From contig CM075760.1 in the NCBI GenBank assembly GCA_037974335.1, positions 7,127,432-7,191,431 on the forward strand: DNA of 64,000 bases, given 5' to 3'. Below the pieces are notes generated by a model. It was not told the DNA's origin and did not search any database. It saw nothing but the letters and a program-made list of their open reading frames with translations. The number at the start of each line of letters is the position of its first letter. The first letter of the stretch is position 1. This stretch comes from Prionace glauca (taxonomy: Eukaryota; Chordata; Chondrichthyes; Carcharhiniformes; Carcharhinidae). A program made the position numbers and the translations under genes. Positions 55,601 through 64,000 of the stretch are shown here, piece after piece.

Positions 55601-58600
55601 GTAGATAGACTGGAAAATTGGGTGGAAAAATGGAACTTAATCCAGACAAATACGAGGTGAAGCATTTTGGTAGATCCATTTCAGGTGGGAGATACAAAAT
55701 AAATGGCAGAACCATCAGGAGCATAGATACACAGAGCGGCCTGGGGGTAGATGTCCACAGATTAATTAAAGTAGAAGCCCAGGTGGAAAAGGTGGTGAAG
55801 AAAGCATGTGTCAAGCTTGCCTTCACCGGACCATGCATCGAGTATAAAGATTGGCAAATTATTTTACAGTTGTATAAAACATTGGTTAGGCCTCATTTGG
55901 AATACTGCATGCAATTCTGGTTCACCACACTATCAGAAGAATGTGGAGGCTTTGGGGAGGGTGCAGAAAAAGATTTGCCAGGATGTTTCCTGATGTGGAG
56001 GGTATTAACTATAAGGAAAAATTGACAAAAACTGGGATTGTTCTTTCTGGAAAGGCAGAGGCTGAGGGGGGACCTGATGGAAATTTATGCAATTATGTGA
56101 GGCAGAGATAGGGTGAACAGTTGGAAGCTTTTTTTTCCCCCAGGGCTGAAGTGACAATTACAAGGAGGCACAAGTTCAAGATAAGGGGGAAAAGGTTCAG
56201 TGAAGATGTGTAGGGAAGTTTTTTACACAGAGGGTGGTGGAGGCCTGGAGTGTGAGATGGTTGAGGCCGTTAGTGAGCCACATTGAAGAGTCATCTTGAT
56301 AGGCAAATGAACAAACAATAGAGAGTTACAAGCGGTTGGTTTATACCGGAAAATGCGATTGGCACAGGTTTGGAGGGCCGAAGAGCCTGTCCTGTGCTGT
56401 ACTGTCCTTTATTTTTTTGTTTGAGATCATTTAGCAGAGGCAGTAGAAGAGGATTCTAATGTTCAGTGTCTCCTTCTGTGTTCTTTCCTCCTGTCAAACT
56501 AATTTAAACTCTTCCCAATCGCACGCGTAAACCTATTCACAAGGACTTTGGCCCTAGTGTGGTTCAGGTGCAGGCCATCGCTTTTGTACGCGTCCTAACT
56601 CACCTAGAAATGGTTCCAGAGATCTAGGAATCTAAACCCTGAACGCTTGCACCAACTCTTGAGTCCTATGGAGATGAAATAGGATGCTTATCTGTCCTAT
56701 TTTCCTATCCACTGCTGAGCTCACTATATTCTTGACGCAACGGCTCATTCTTCAGTTTGACTGTTAGATTGCTGGTACCGACAAGTACCACGCCCCCTAA
56801 CTCATCACAATCCCTTTCAAGATACCCTGCAGCTATTCGTTCATATCCCTGGCCCTGCCACCAGGGAGGCAGCACACAATCCTGGAGTAATGTCTTTGGC
56901 CACGGAAATTCTGAATGCACTCATCTGAGGGACCAGCGTCCTTATCAGCATCCGAATGGAATCCCCATTAGTAACCTGGGGAGGCTCCTGCATTACCTGC
57001 CTGTTCTTTCTCGATTGTCTGGTGGTTACCCATTCCCTTCTTCCCTCCAGTGCCTTGCTCTGTGGTGTGACCACTTCTCAAAACGGACTATCCATGTAAA
57101 TCCCAGCCTCATCAATGCACCGCAATATATTGAACTGTCGCCGAAACTCTGAAACCCTGAGCTCCAGTTTGTACCGCTGGGACCACTTCTTGAACATGTG
57201 GTCATCTGGTCATCTCATAAGAACATAAGAACATAAGAAATAGGAGCAGGAGTAGGCCATCTAGACCTCCGAGCCTGCCCCACCATTCAATAAGATCATG
57301 GCTGATCTGAAGTGGATCAGTTCCAGTTTTCCGCTCTCTCCCCATAACCCTTAATCCCCTCTCTTATCAGAAACCTATCTACCCGCGTCTCAGATATATT
57401 TAGCGAGGCAGCCTCCACCACTTCAACGGGCAGAGAATTCCAGAGATTCACCACCCTTTGAGTGAAGAAGTTCCTCCTCAACTCCGATCTTGAGGCTGTG
57501 CCCTCTAGTTCTGTTATCCTTTCTAAGTGGGAAGAATGTCTCTACCTCTACCCTATCCATCCCCTTCATTATCTTATACGTTTCTATAAGATTCCCCCCT
57601 CATCCTTCTAAACTCCAACGAGTACAGACCCAATCTATTTAATCTCTCTTCATAGTCCAACCCCCTCATCTCCGGTATCAGCCTAATAAACCTTCTCTGC
57701 ACTCCCTCCGAGGCCAATATATCCTTCCGCAAGCGCAGCGACCAAAACTGCACACAGTACTCCAGCTACAACCTCACCAGTACCCAGTCCAGTTGCAGCA
57801 AAACCTCCCTACTTTGATATTCTATCCCCCTCGCTATAAAGGCCAAATCTCAGACATTGTCAGCATCCAGGACATATGACAAGCTGCAGATTCCTTTTGG
57901 CTGCCCTCATCTGTCATGTCTTAAATGTAAAATTTACATGTAAGACCAGAACAAATCTAGATACAGATCAAAATAATACTTTTCGCAATAAATAATACAT
58001 TTATTTTCACAGAATCACAGAATACTACAGGGCAGAAGAGACTTTTCTGCGCAACGAGTCTCCACCGATGCATGAAAGGCCCCAACTTTCCCACCTCATC
58101 TCACTTGCCAGCAGTTGACCCATAGCCATGAATGTTATTACATACCAAGTCCTCATCCAGGTACTTTTTAAATGATGTGAGGCATCCCACTTCCAGAATC
58201 CCCCAAGGCAGCACTTTCCAGACCGTCACCACCCTCTGTGTAAAATTTCTTGAAATCCCCTCTGTACCTCCCACCCTTCACTTTTAATTCGTGTCTCTCA
58301 TTACTAACCCTTCAACGAAAGACAACAGTTGCTCCCTATCCGTTTTGTACATACCCCTCATGATCTTGCACACTTCATTCAGTCGCCCCTCAGTCTTCTC
58401 TGCTCTAATGAAAACAACTCAAGCCTACAACATCTCTTCATAATTTACATGTTCCATCTCAGGCAGCATCCTGGTACATCTCCTGTGCATCTACTCCAGA
58501 GCCCTCTTTTTAGGTTCAGCTATTTAAACACTGGTCCTGCTATCAGTTCTCATGAACTAATCAGCTTACATTTTCCTGAGGCGTCACTCCTGGATTTTTT

Positions 58601-61221
58601 TCAAACTCAGCATGTTGTCTATGGCTGACCCTCGCAGGTCCAAAGGTATATGAGGGCCTCGAACCTCACTGTCTACATAACTGTCCTGGTGAGGTGTGTG
58701 CCTCGCAGGTCTGGTGCTCTCTGCTGCATGAATCGTATGATCCCTACAGAAGGAAGGAGGTAATTAGGCCCATCGAGCCTGCACTGGCAATAATCACACC
58801 CAGGCCCTATTCACATAACACCAAATATTTATCATCCTAATCCCCCTGACACTGGGGTTAATTTACCATAGCTGGTCAACTTAACCCGCACATCTTTGGT
58901 CTGTGGGAGGAAAGCGGAGCACCCGAAGGAAACCCAGGCAGACACAGGGAGAACATGTAATCTTCATACAGACAATGATCTGAGGCCGGAATTTAACCCA
59001 CATCCCTGGAGTTCTGAGGAAGCATTGCGAACCACTGAGCCATCATGACAACCTCAGGTGAGGCTTCAAACCTCACGCTTTCTATATCACTGCCTCCCTG
59101 TGAAACAAATCCCTCAAAGGTCCGATGCTGTCCACTGCCCAAAGGTGAGTGAGGGCTTTGATCCTTACACTCTCTTCAATCACTGTCCCGGTGAAACATA
59201 CCCCTCCTATCTGGTGCTTTGCCCTGCCCAAGGGTGAGTGATAGCCTTAACCCTCACACTCTCCATATCACTGACTGGTGGAGCTCATCTCTCACAGGTT
59301 CACTACCCTCCGCTGCCTGAATCTGTTTGCTAGCCTCGAACTGCACGCTGTCTTATAGAACCATAGAACCATACAGTGCAGAAACAGGCCCTTCGGCCCA
59401 TCGAGTCTGCACCGAACACAATCCCACCCAGACCCTATCCCCATATCCCGACACATTTACCTGCTAATCCCTCTAACCTACACATCCCAGGACACTAAGG
59501 GGCAATTTTAGCATAGCCAATGAACCTAACCCGCACATCTTTGGACTGTGGGAGGAAACCGGAGCACCCGGAGAAAACCCACGCAGACACGAGGAGAATG
59601 TGCAAACTCCACACAGGCAGTGACCCGAGCCGGGAATCGAACCCAGGACCCTGGAGCTGTGAAGCAGCAGTGCTAACCACTGTGCTACCGTGCCGCTGTC
59701 GCTGTCCTGGTGAATGGTAGGTGCAGGAAGGATGTTCCCAATAGTGGGAGCGTCGAGAACCAGGGGCTATCATCTAAAGATACTGGGTAAACCTTTTAGT
59801 ATTGACATGAGGGGAAATTATTTCAGAGAGTGGTAAGCCTGTGGAATTCAGTACCATGGAAAGCAGTTGAGGCGAACACATTGTGTGTTTTCAAACAAGA
59901 GTTAGACATAACTCTTGGTGCGAAGAGGATCAAAGGAAAGAGGGAACGGCAGGATCAAGCTACTGAATTGGATGATCAGCCATGATCATAATCAATGGAG
60001 GAGCAGGCTCAAAGAGGCAAATGGCCTACTCGTGCTCCGAGTATCAATGTTTTTATGATCAATGTCTCTGCTGAGCACCCCATCACCCTGCACTGCCAGT
60101 TACCACTATTGCCTCCTGCCCTTTCTCTCCTCCAGTTTTTGGCGTTAAACATTTCCTTCCTGTGGCGTGTAGACCATCCCATTGGTTGTTCCAGGCTCAT
60201 TGACTTCAATTCATCAAAAAATACATTAACGCATCAGAAAATCTCAAAATCTCCTCATTCAAACTTACTTTGTTTCCGGCCTGATGTGTGAATTAATTAT
60301 TTATTTCCCCTCTGTACAGTGAACATCATCACGATTGTTATCCTCATCCGTAAAAACTGTGGTCTCTCCAGATGTGTCACTTCTTACCTGGTGGCCATGG
60401 CTTTGGCAGATCTACTGGTTATCATTCTCGACTTGATAATGAGACAGATTCCAATTGTTTTTGAGGAGCATTTTCATTTCCTGTTGTATATCCGTGTGTG
60501 TAACATCCACGCCGTCCTGCTTTATGCAGCCACTGACTGTTCTGTCTGGTTCACTGTCAGTTTCACCTTTGATCGATTTGTGGCCATTTGCTGCCAGAAA
60601 CTGAAAAAGAAATACTGCAGTGAGAAAACGGCAGTGGTGGTTCTGGGAACAGTGACAGTGCTGAGCTGTTTAAAGAACATATTCTGGTGTTTTATGTTAT
60701 TGGGTGCGTATGTACTCTTGAATGACCCCTGGTTTTGTGAGGTAACAGGCACTGTTCTGTTGTCCCCAGTCTGGGGCACAGTCGAGTTCGCCCACAACAT
60801 TCTAACCCCGTGTGTCCCATTTGTCCTGATTCTGTTGTTCAATGTTTTCACTGTCAGGCACATTTTTGTGAGCAGCAGAGCCCGCAGGAGATTCCGGGCT
60901 CAAAGCAGTGGGGAGAGTCCCAAAGACACAGAGATGGAAAGTCGAAGGAAATCCATCATTTTGCTATTTGTTATCTCAGCCAATTTCATCCTGTTATGGT
61001 CAGTGTTAATGTTTTATTCGGTGTGGAAGCGTATGTTCAATTTGGGATATAAAGCGGTATTTCTCGATGGCTTTGTGATGGAACTGGCCTTCATGCTTCA
61101 GCTCCTGAGTTGCTGCACCAACACTGGAATATATGCCGTCACCCAGACGAAGTTCAGGCAGCAGTTGAAAAATGTGCTGTTGAATTCCTTTACTCCAATT
61201 CTCCATTTCATTAAAAGATAA
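49648..61221 (+). CDS. GPR139-like seven-helix receptor, gene 3
   Basis: Exon 1 (from ATG 49648 to 49786) encodes MDRGLSQALLYLSEYSDWL and onward through AGYYPTLAIVGVP, then a GTAAGT donor. Exon 2, 60320-61221, follows CTCTGTACAG. The phase-1 junction gives GVPVNIITIVILIRKNCGLSRCV, and the joined frame is 346 codons. Landmarks: MALADLLVIIL, FDRFVAICCQKLKKKYC, CVPFVLILLFNVFTVRHIF, RARRRFR, SIILLFVISANFILLW, LLSCCTNTGIYAVTQTKFRQQLK. The intron is about 10.5 kb and full of LINE and SINE debris. The open frame extends upstream through the 42-bp repeat to an ATG at 49375, so the start is uncertain. Orientation is opposite to genes 1 and 2. The exon pairing over 10 kb is inferred from phase and motif. 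Confidence 0.75.
49974..50308 (+). repeat. tRNA-derived SINE, near full length
   Basis: Head 'ggtggcagagtggttagca' with a B-box-like 'gttcgattcccagtttg', the body, and the 3' part 'cagactcgatgggctgaatg'. It lies in the intron of receptor gene 3. Confidence 0.82.
50604..51108 (+). mobile_element. CR1-like LINE 3' fragment
   Basis: Plus-strand copy of the 11568 family. Open to the stop: FTRLIPELRGLSYEERLNKLG and onward to YGERAGRWS, ending in 'cttatgttcttatgttctta'. Nearly identical to the long element, so a recent insertion. Confidence 0.9.
51398..52480 (-). mobile_element. CR1-like LINE, interrupted by another CR1 tail
   Basis: Outer element (51398-51512 and 51745-52480): frame 51880-52461 reads MQQDFDHLGKSTEKWQMGINTDKCE, RPHLEYCVQFWSPCCRKNV, FTRMLPGLKRLSYMERL. 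Inner insertion (about 51513-51740): a different CR1 tail beginning 'cataagaacataagaatta'. The split restores continuity between 'ggcccatatccctttaa' and 'atatctgtccaaatgcc'. Confidence 0.75.
52525..53085 (+). mobile_element. CR1-like LINE fragments, rearranged
   Basis: 52525-52920 resembles the thumb region (MKKASGMLAFIGQGIEYRSWEV, RPRLEYS). 52925-53085 resembles the earlier RT palm region (GSVLEPRLFAIYMNDLDEGNEGTVAKCADN). Palm following thumb means two pieces or a rearrangement. Confidence 0.65.
53105..53310. repeat. Dispersed repeat, two arms
   Basis: 'atgctggaaaatctcagca' at the left and 'gagatttttcagcattttc' at the right are inverted relatives. Same family as 118-222, in a fuller copy. 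Confidence 0.6.
53320..54600 (-). mobile_element. Decayed CR1-like LINE pieces
   Basis: 53433-53711 reads KPCRSREPWMSRDIEALVKKRKR, the linker between endonuclease and RT. 53669-53990 is endonuclease-like. 54092-54600 is the 3' end of a LINE (tail 'caaagaacaaagatacagca'; frame MRGELTEVYKIRRDMDRMDCEKLF, RRVMGAWNSLRREIV). The core RT is missing between them. Confidence 0.65.
54601..55164. other. Repeat debris, no gene
   Basis: 54790-54845 has a LINE-tail word ('gatgcaccacaggaactcac'). The 130-codon frame at 54722-55114 lies over this debris and is not called a gene. It may be eroded ORF1 of the following LINE. Confidence 0.45.
55165..55490 (+). mobile_element. LINE ORF1 piece with esterase-like domain
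   Basis: Frames resemble the SGNH-esterase part of CR1 ORF1: MGDSFVTDSC (GDS motif), ETPVCCLLDAGVKDVLERLQDML, then a V.IGTNDIGK-like stretch broken by a shift near 55320. Usual members have GDSIIR and GTNDIG. Confidence 0.6.
55560..56430 (+). mobile_element. CR1-like LINE 3' half, decayed
   Basis: MELNPDKYEVKHFGRSISGGRYKINGRTIRSID, VKLAFTGPCIEYKDWQIILQLYKTLVRPHLEYCMQFW, then a broken frame to the tail 'gaagagcctgtcctgtgct'. Together with 55165-55490 it may be one internally deleted element. Confidence 0.7.
56490..57190 (-). mobile_element. LINE ORF1 region (esterase-like), minus strand
   Basis: On the minus strand NGDSIRMLIRTLVPQ, then DCVLPPWWQGQGYERIAAGYLE and VGTSNLTVKLKNEPLRQEYSEL parallel the GDS and GTNDL blocks of CR1 ORF1 esterase domains. 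Several frame breaks. Confidence 0.55.
57210..57850 (-). mobile_element. CR1-like LINE 3' fragment, older copy
   Basis: Tail 'aagaacataagaacataag' at 57218, then the same 3' region as 11568-12215 but with many substitutions and small deletions. Confidence 0.85.
57851..58007. other. Short unassigned spacer
   Basis: Nothing recognised. Confidence 0.4.
58008..58505 (-). mobile_element. CR1-like LINE 3' region, other subfamily
   Basis: Words such as 'cactttccagaccgtcacc', 'gtgtaaaatttcttgaaat' and 'tcagtcgcccctcagtctt' on the plus strand are the complement of a CR1-type C-terminal coding end. No intact frame. Confidence 0.65.
58738..59050 (-). repeat. tRNA-derived SINE
   Basis: Minus-strand copy with worn tRNA-like head near 59000-59050. 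Inserted in the 88-bp array. Confidence 0.78.
59354..59698 (-). repeat. tRNA-derived SINE, full length
   Basis: Best copy in the window. On the minus strand the head reads 'agcggcacggtagcacagtg' and 'gttcgattcccggctcggg'. The middle has 'gtttcctcccacagtccaaa', and the 3' end has 'gactcgatgggccgaaggg' and a repeated 'tatggttc' tail. Confidence 0.88.
59725..60058 (+). mobile_element. LINE 3' tail
   Basis: 'gaggcgaacacattgtgtg', 'caaacaagagttagacata', 'gatcagccatgatcataat' and the tail 'gaggcaaatggcctactcg' resemble CR1/L2-type C-terminus and 3' UTR. Decayed frame. Confidence 0.65.
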
Positions 61222-62733
61222 GAAGAATGGTGTCACCCACATTTTCCAGAAATTTCTAATTTCATTCCACATTACAAGGAGGGGAATGGGGAAAAATCCC
61301 TTTGCATCCTCCCCTCCTATTGCCAGGACAACTTTACTCCCAAACAGGATAACGGAGTGTGTCATGCAAATTAAAGACCAGACCAAAAACTGGAACAAAA
61401 TATTGAATTTCGCATAGAATAACCAAGACTTCAGTATGAAACTAGAAGATGGAAGAGGGGCTTTCGGGGAGTGAATTCATCCACAAAGTTTACTCTCCCA
61501 TGAATAATACAAGTGCATGTTTAGCTCAAATTATATAAAAATGTGTCGACAGCCAACACTCTTGGCAGCTGTGTTCAAATGCATGTCAAATAAGCCCACG
61601 CTTTTCTGCAAAAATATCTTTGAAAATGATTTTTCTCCACTCTGTATTTTCTACTAAATGAAAAAAAAAATCAATATGTATGATCACGAGAACTCGAGAC
61701 AGGCTAAGACCCAACACAGAAAATTGGTGTAAGGGACTGTGTAGAATGACCTTCAAGAAAGACATCACATCCACAACCCACGAGCTCAGAATGGAAGCTT
61801 TGTTTAAACGAGTTATTTGGAAAATCTAGTCTGGATTTCAAAATTCAAGCCACTCATGGAAAGCATTATTGTGAAAGGTGATTGTAAAGCATGCTTTTTG
61901 GGGAGTGGAGTTTGGGAACTCTTATGTGACAATGGTCTGCGGGGGGGTGGGGGGTGAATTCTGAAGACACATCCACTTGAAGTTCAGAGCGGACACCACA
62001 GCCATCTCCTGTGTTTATGGGGGATTGTGTCACTGAGAACCGTTGTCGGTTAAAGATTATACTTTATCATCCAAGTTAACCTTAAAATCAGTGTAACTTT
62101 GGCTAAAGATTACAATTCCTTTTAAAAATACAGCTAACATTAATTTTAAAATCAGAAAATTCTTGTTTAAATCAGAATTGTTTGATTAAATCTCTGAATT
62201 ACAAGTAAATCAAAATTACTTGTTTAAATCTCTTACTGCATTCACATGTACAGACTGTTCCCTTGTCAGCCCCACAGTGGGCGCCATTGTTTTTGAACTT
62301 TGCTGCTTTTCTGGGTGAACTCCAGCTCTCCATTCCTCCGGCAGCGTCACCGCTCAAACTGAGTCTTTCTCCAACCTGCGCTGTTAATCTCACACTTACT
62401 GTTTCTGAGTGAAAACCACCTCCACTTCATTGGCGTTGGAAGAGTTTACTGCTGCATTCAATTGAACTTTTACTTGTAATTGAGCTCGAGATTTGGACCC
62501 AGATCAGGGAGATATTTGTGTCAGTAGAAACAATAAAATTTACCCCATTAACAGCCAGATTTTAACTCGCATCAGCATTTTGTACCATCAGCGCTTTGCA
62601 GCCGATTGCTCTCTTCTTTTTTGTTCTTCACATGTGACATTTCCAAGTCAGATGCTAAAGAGGAAATCTCTCTGTTACTGATTCTGACAGAACTGAAAGT
62701 AACGCAGGATTGTTGTACAGCAATAAATCTACA
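61222..62733. other. No gene recognised
   Basis: 3' flank of receptor gene 3. G-rich run at 61939-61956. Short internal repeats of 'tgtttaaatc' near 62160-62230. No exon or repeat family identified. Confidence 0.5.
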
Positions 62734-62805
62734 TTCCCTGACCGGGAATCGAACCTGGACCGTGGTGGTAAGAGCGCCGAATCCTAACCAATGGACCACC
62801 AGTGA
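62734..62805 (-). pseudogene. tRNA-Glu pseudogene
   Basis: 72-base minus-strand sequence matching tRNA-Glu: GTTAGGATTCGGCGCTCT and GTTCGATTCCCGGTCAGGGAA. The anticodon loop reads CTCTTAC, giving CTT where CTC or TTC is expected. The anticodon stem has two mispairs and the acceptor stem one. Most changes are C to T or G to A, as expected from methylated CpG decay. Confidence 0.7.
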
Positions 62806-63434
62806 ATGTGATCCAACCTGTTTACAATATTAATTTATCCACGAATCACCTGCTTTTTATTTTATTTCGGGTTTTTTATTCACCAAATGGAAGTTTATCC
62901 TTCAAATTTTCATGTTGATATCACACACAAGTGATTGCTTCAGCCAATGAAAGCAGCGAATCCTCTTAGCTGGAACATGAAATAGACAGTGAGCTGCTTA
63001 TGTGACACTTGCAGTTTCCAACCCCCAACAAACTCATCACTGCGGCCTCTGTGAAACTGACAGGGTAAGACACTGCACGCATTCATCACGGAGAGCAACT
63101 GACACAAGTCATTACAAAACACTGTCATGTCAATTCTCTTTCTGTTTCTGTCGCTTCCTCTCATTCAGCTCCCTCTGGCTGTCCAGCTCCTAGGGTCAGT
63201 TGCCTACTTGATATAGACACAGACAGTTCGTGAACCCGAGCTTTGCCTAGAAAGCAGGGAAAGCGAATATATGACACACGGCATTGAGAGGAGATGGAGT
63301 TTTAAAAAGACAGTACAAAGAGACACAGATATCCCATCTTCCTGATCCAGTTACTGATGTCGGGAATGTACACAGTGCGAATTATCCACTGTCACACTCT
63401 CCTTCCAGCCTTGAGCACGGAGTTAAGTCTTGAA
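62806..63434. other. No gene recognised
   Basis: Nothing identified. Confidence 0.45.
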
Positions 63435-64000
63435 ATGTTTGAAGCCTTGTTACAGTAATTCATGGTTTTGTGGAGACCACATTTGGAATAGTGTGGGCAG
63501 TTTGGATCCCCGCGTTTTAGACAGAATAAAAGCAAAATCTGAGGATGATCATCATTTCTTGCCATTCAGCTATCTAAATTTTACTATTTCATAACTTTTC
63601 TTGTTTTGCCATTAACTGCTTTCTCTTTCCCCTGTTGCCTTCTCTGTTCATTGTTATCTCTTTATTTGATGTTATTTCCTATTTTTTTCGCCTCATTCTC
63701 TTCAGAATCCTCAGATTCCCTATATAACGGGTTCCTTGGTAACTGTGAGCAGTTCTCAGTTTGTGTGTGTGTAACCTTGAGTTTCATTAAGTTTTAGTCT
63801 TCCATTCTGTGTATCCGTGCAAATTTCTGGCATTCAAGCTTTGTTTTTAAGGCCGAATTATTTCATGAGGAAAGGTTAGAGAGACAAAGTTATAGCCGCT
63901 GGAATTCAGAGTAAGAGTAGGCTACTTGATTGATATGTATAAAATACAAAGGGGTCTTGACAAGGCGGATGTGAAGAGGATAGTTCCTCTTCTGGGTAAA
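63435..64000 (+). mobile_element. LINE 3' fragments, interrupted
   Basis: 63435-63520 ('catggttttgtggagacca', 'ttggaatagtgtgggcagt') and 63865-64000 ('ggaaaggttagagagacaa', 'tacttgattgatatgtata') are consecutive parts of a CR1/L2-type C-terminal region. About 345 bases of unassigned sequence separate them. The element continues past the window end. Confidence 0.6.

Larger units (their letters stand above)
58617..59720. repeat. Degenerate ~88-bp tandem array split by two SINEs
   Basis: Units share 'aaaggtgagtgagggcttt', 'cctcacactctc', 'atcactgtcc.ggtgaaac' and 'ctcacaggtctggtgct'. Starts near 58640, 59055, 59141, 59230 and 59319 give a spacing of 87-89. SINEs at 58738-59050 and 59354-59698 interrupt it, and the last unit resumes at about 59699. 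Confidence 0.7.

Overview
The window looks like part of a cartilaginous-fish (shark-type) T-cell receptor alpha/delta V-gene region. I base this on many single V segments with 23-bp recombination signal sequences (RSS), plus a dense background of CR1-like LINE tails and tRNA-headed SINEs of the kind common in elasmobranch genomes. The species is inferred, not proven. No J, D or C exon was recognised, so alpha and delta cannot be separated.

Layout. 1-3.3 kb: an old inverted V unit, with V1 intact on the minus strand, a dead V on the plus strand, and an orphan V promoter. 4.9-5.4 kb: intact V3 (+). 5.82-10.86 kb: duplication copy 1, holding a leader relic, an intronless V (-) and a dead V (+) head to head, ending in the RSS of a V relic. 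11.6-14.3 kb: a CR1 LINE with an 862-codon open frame. 15.4-17.0 kb: an intact V (+) and a dead V (+). 17.2-17.9 kb: CR1 tail. 19.7-20.6 kb: intact V (-). 21.57-26.53 kb: duplication copy 2 of the 5-kb block. 26.6-27.6 kb: TG-rich blocks. 35.3 and 37.3 kb: a dead V with one stop and an intact V. 46.4-47.0 kb: intact V (-).

Three two-exon receptor genes of the shark 'GPR139-like' type lie among and beyond the V segments: 28.1-30.9 kb (-), 40.1-43.3 kb (-) and 49.6-61.2 kb (+). Their small first exons were found by eye; each ends in a YYP...GVP motif and a phase-1 donor that restores the frame. From 43.6 kb onward most of the sequence is old LINE and SINE debris, with two tRNA-like sequences at 45.7 and 62.7 kb.

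Eight V segments look usable: V1, V3, two intronless copies, and those at 15.8, 19.7, 37.3 and 46.4 kb. They lie in both orientations, so about half would need inversional joining whichever way the distant J cluster lies. Most notable are the intronless V copies that still have perfect 23-RSS, their head-to-head pairing with a second V, the inverted and direct duplications of the same unit, and a receptor gene whose first exon follows a 42-bp tandem repeat open in the same frame.
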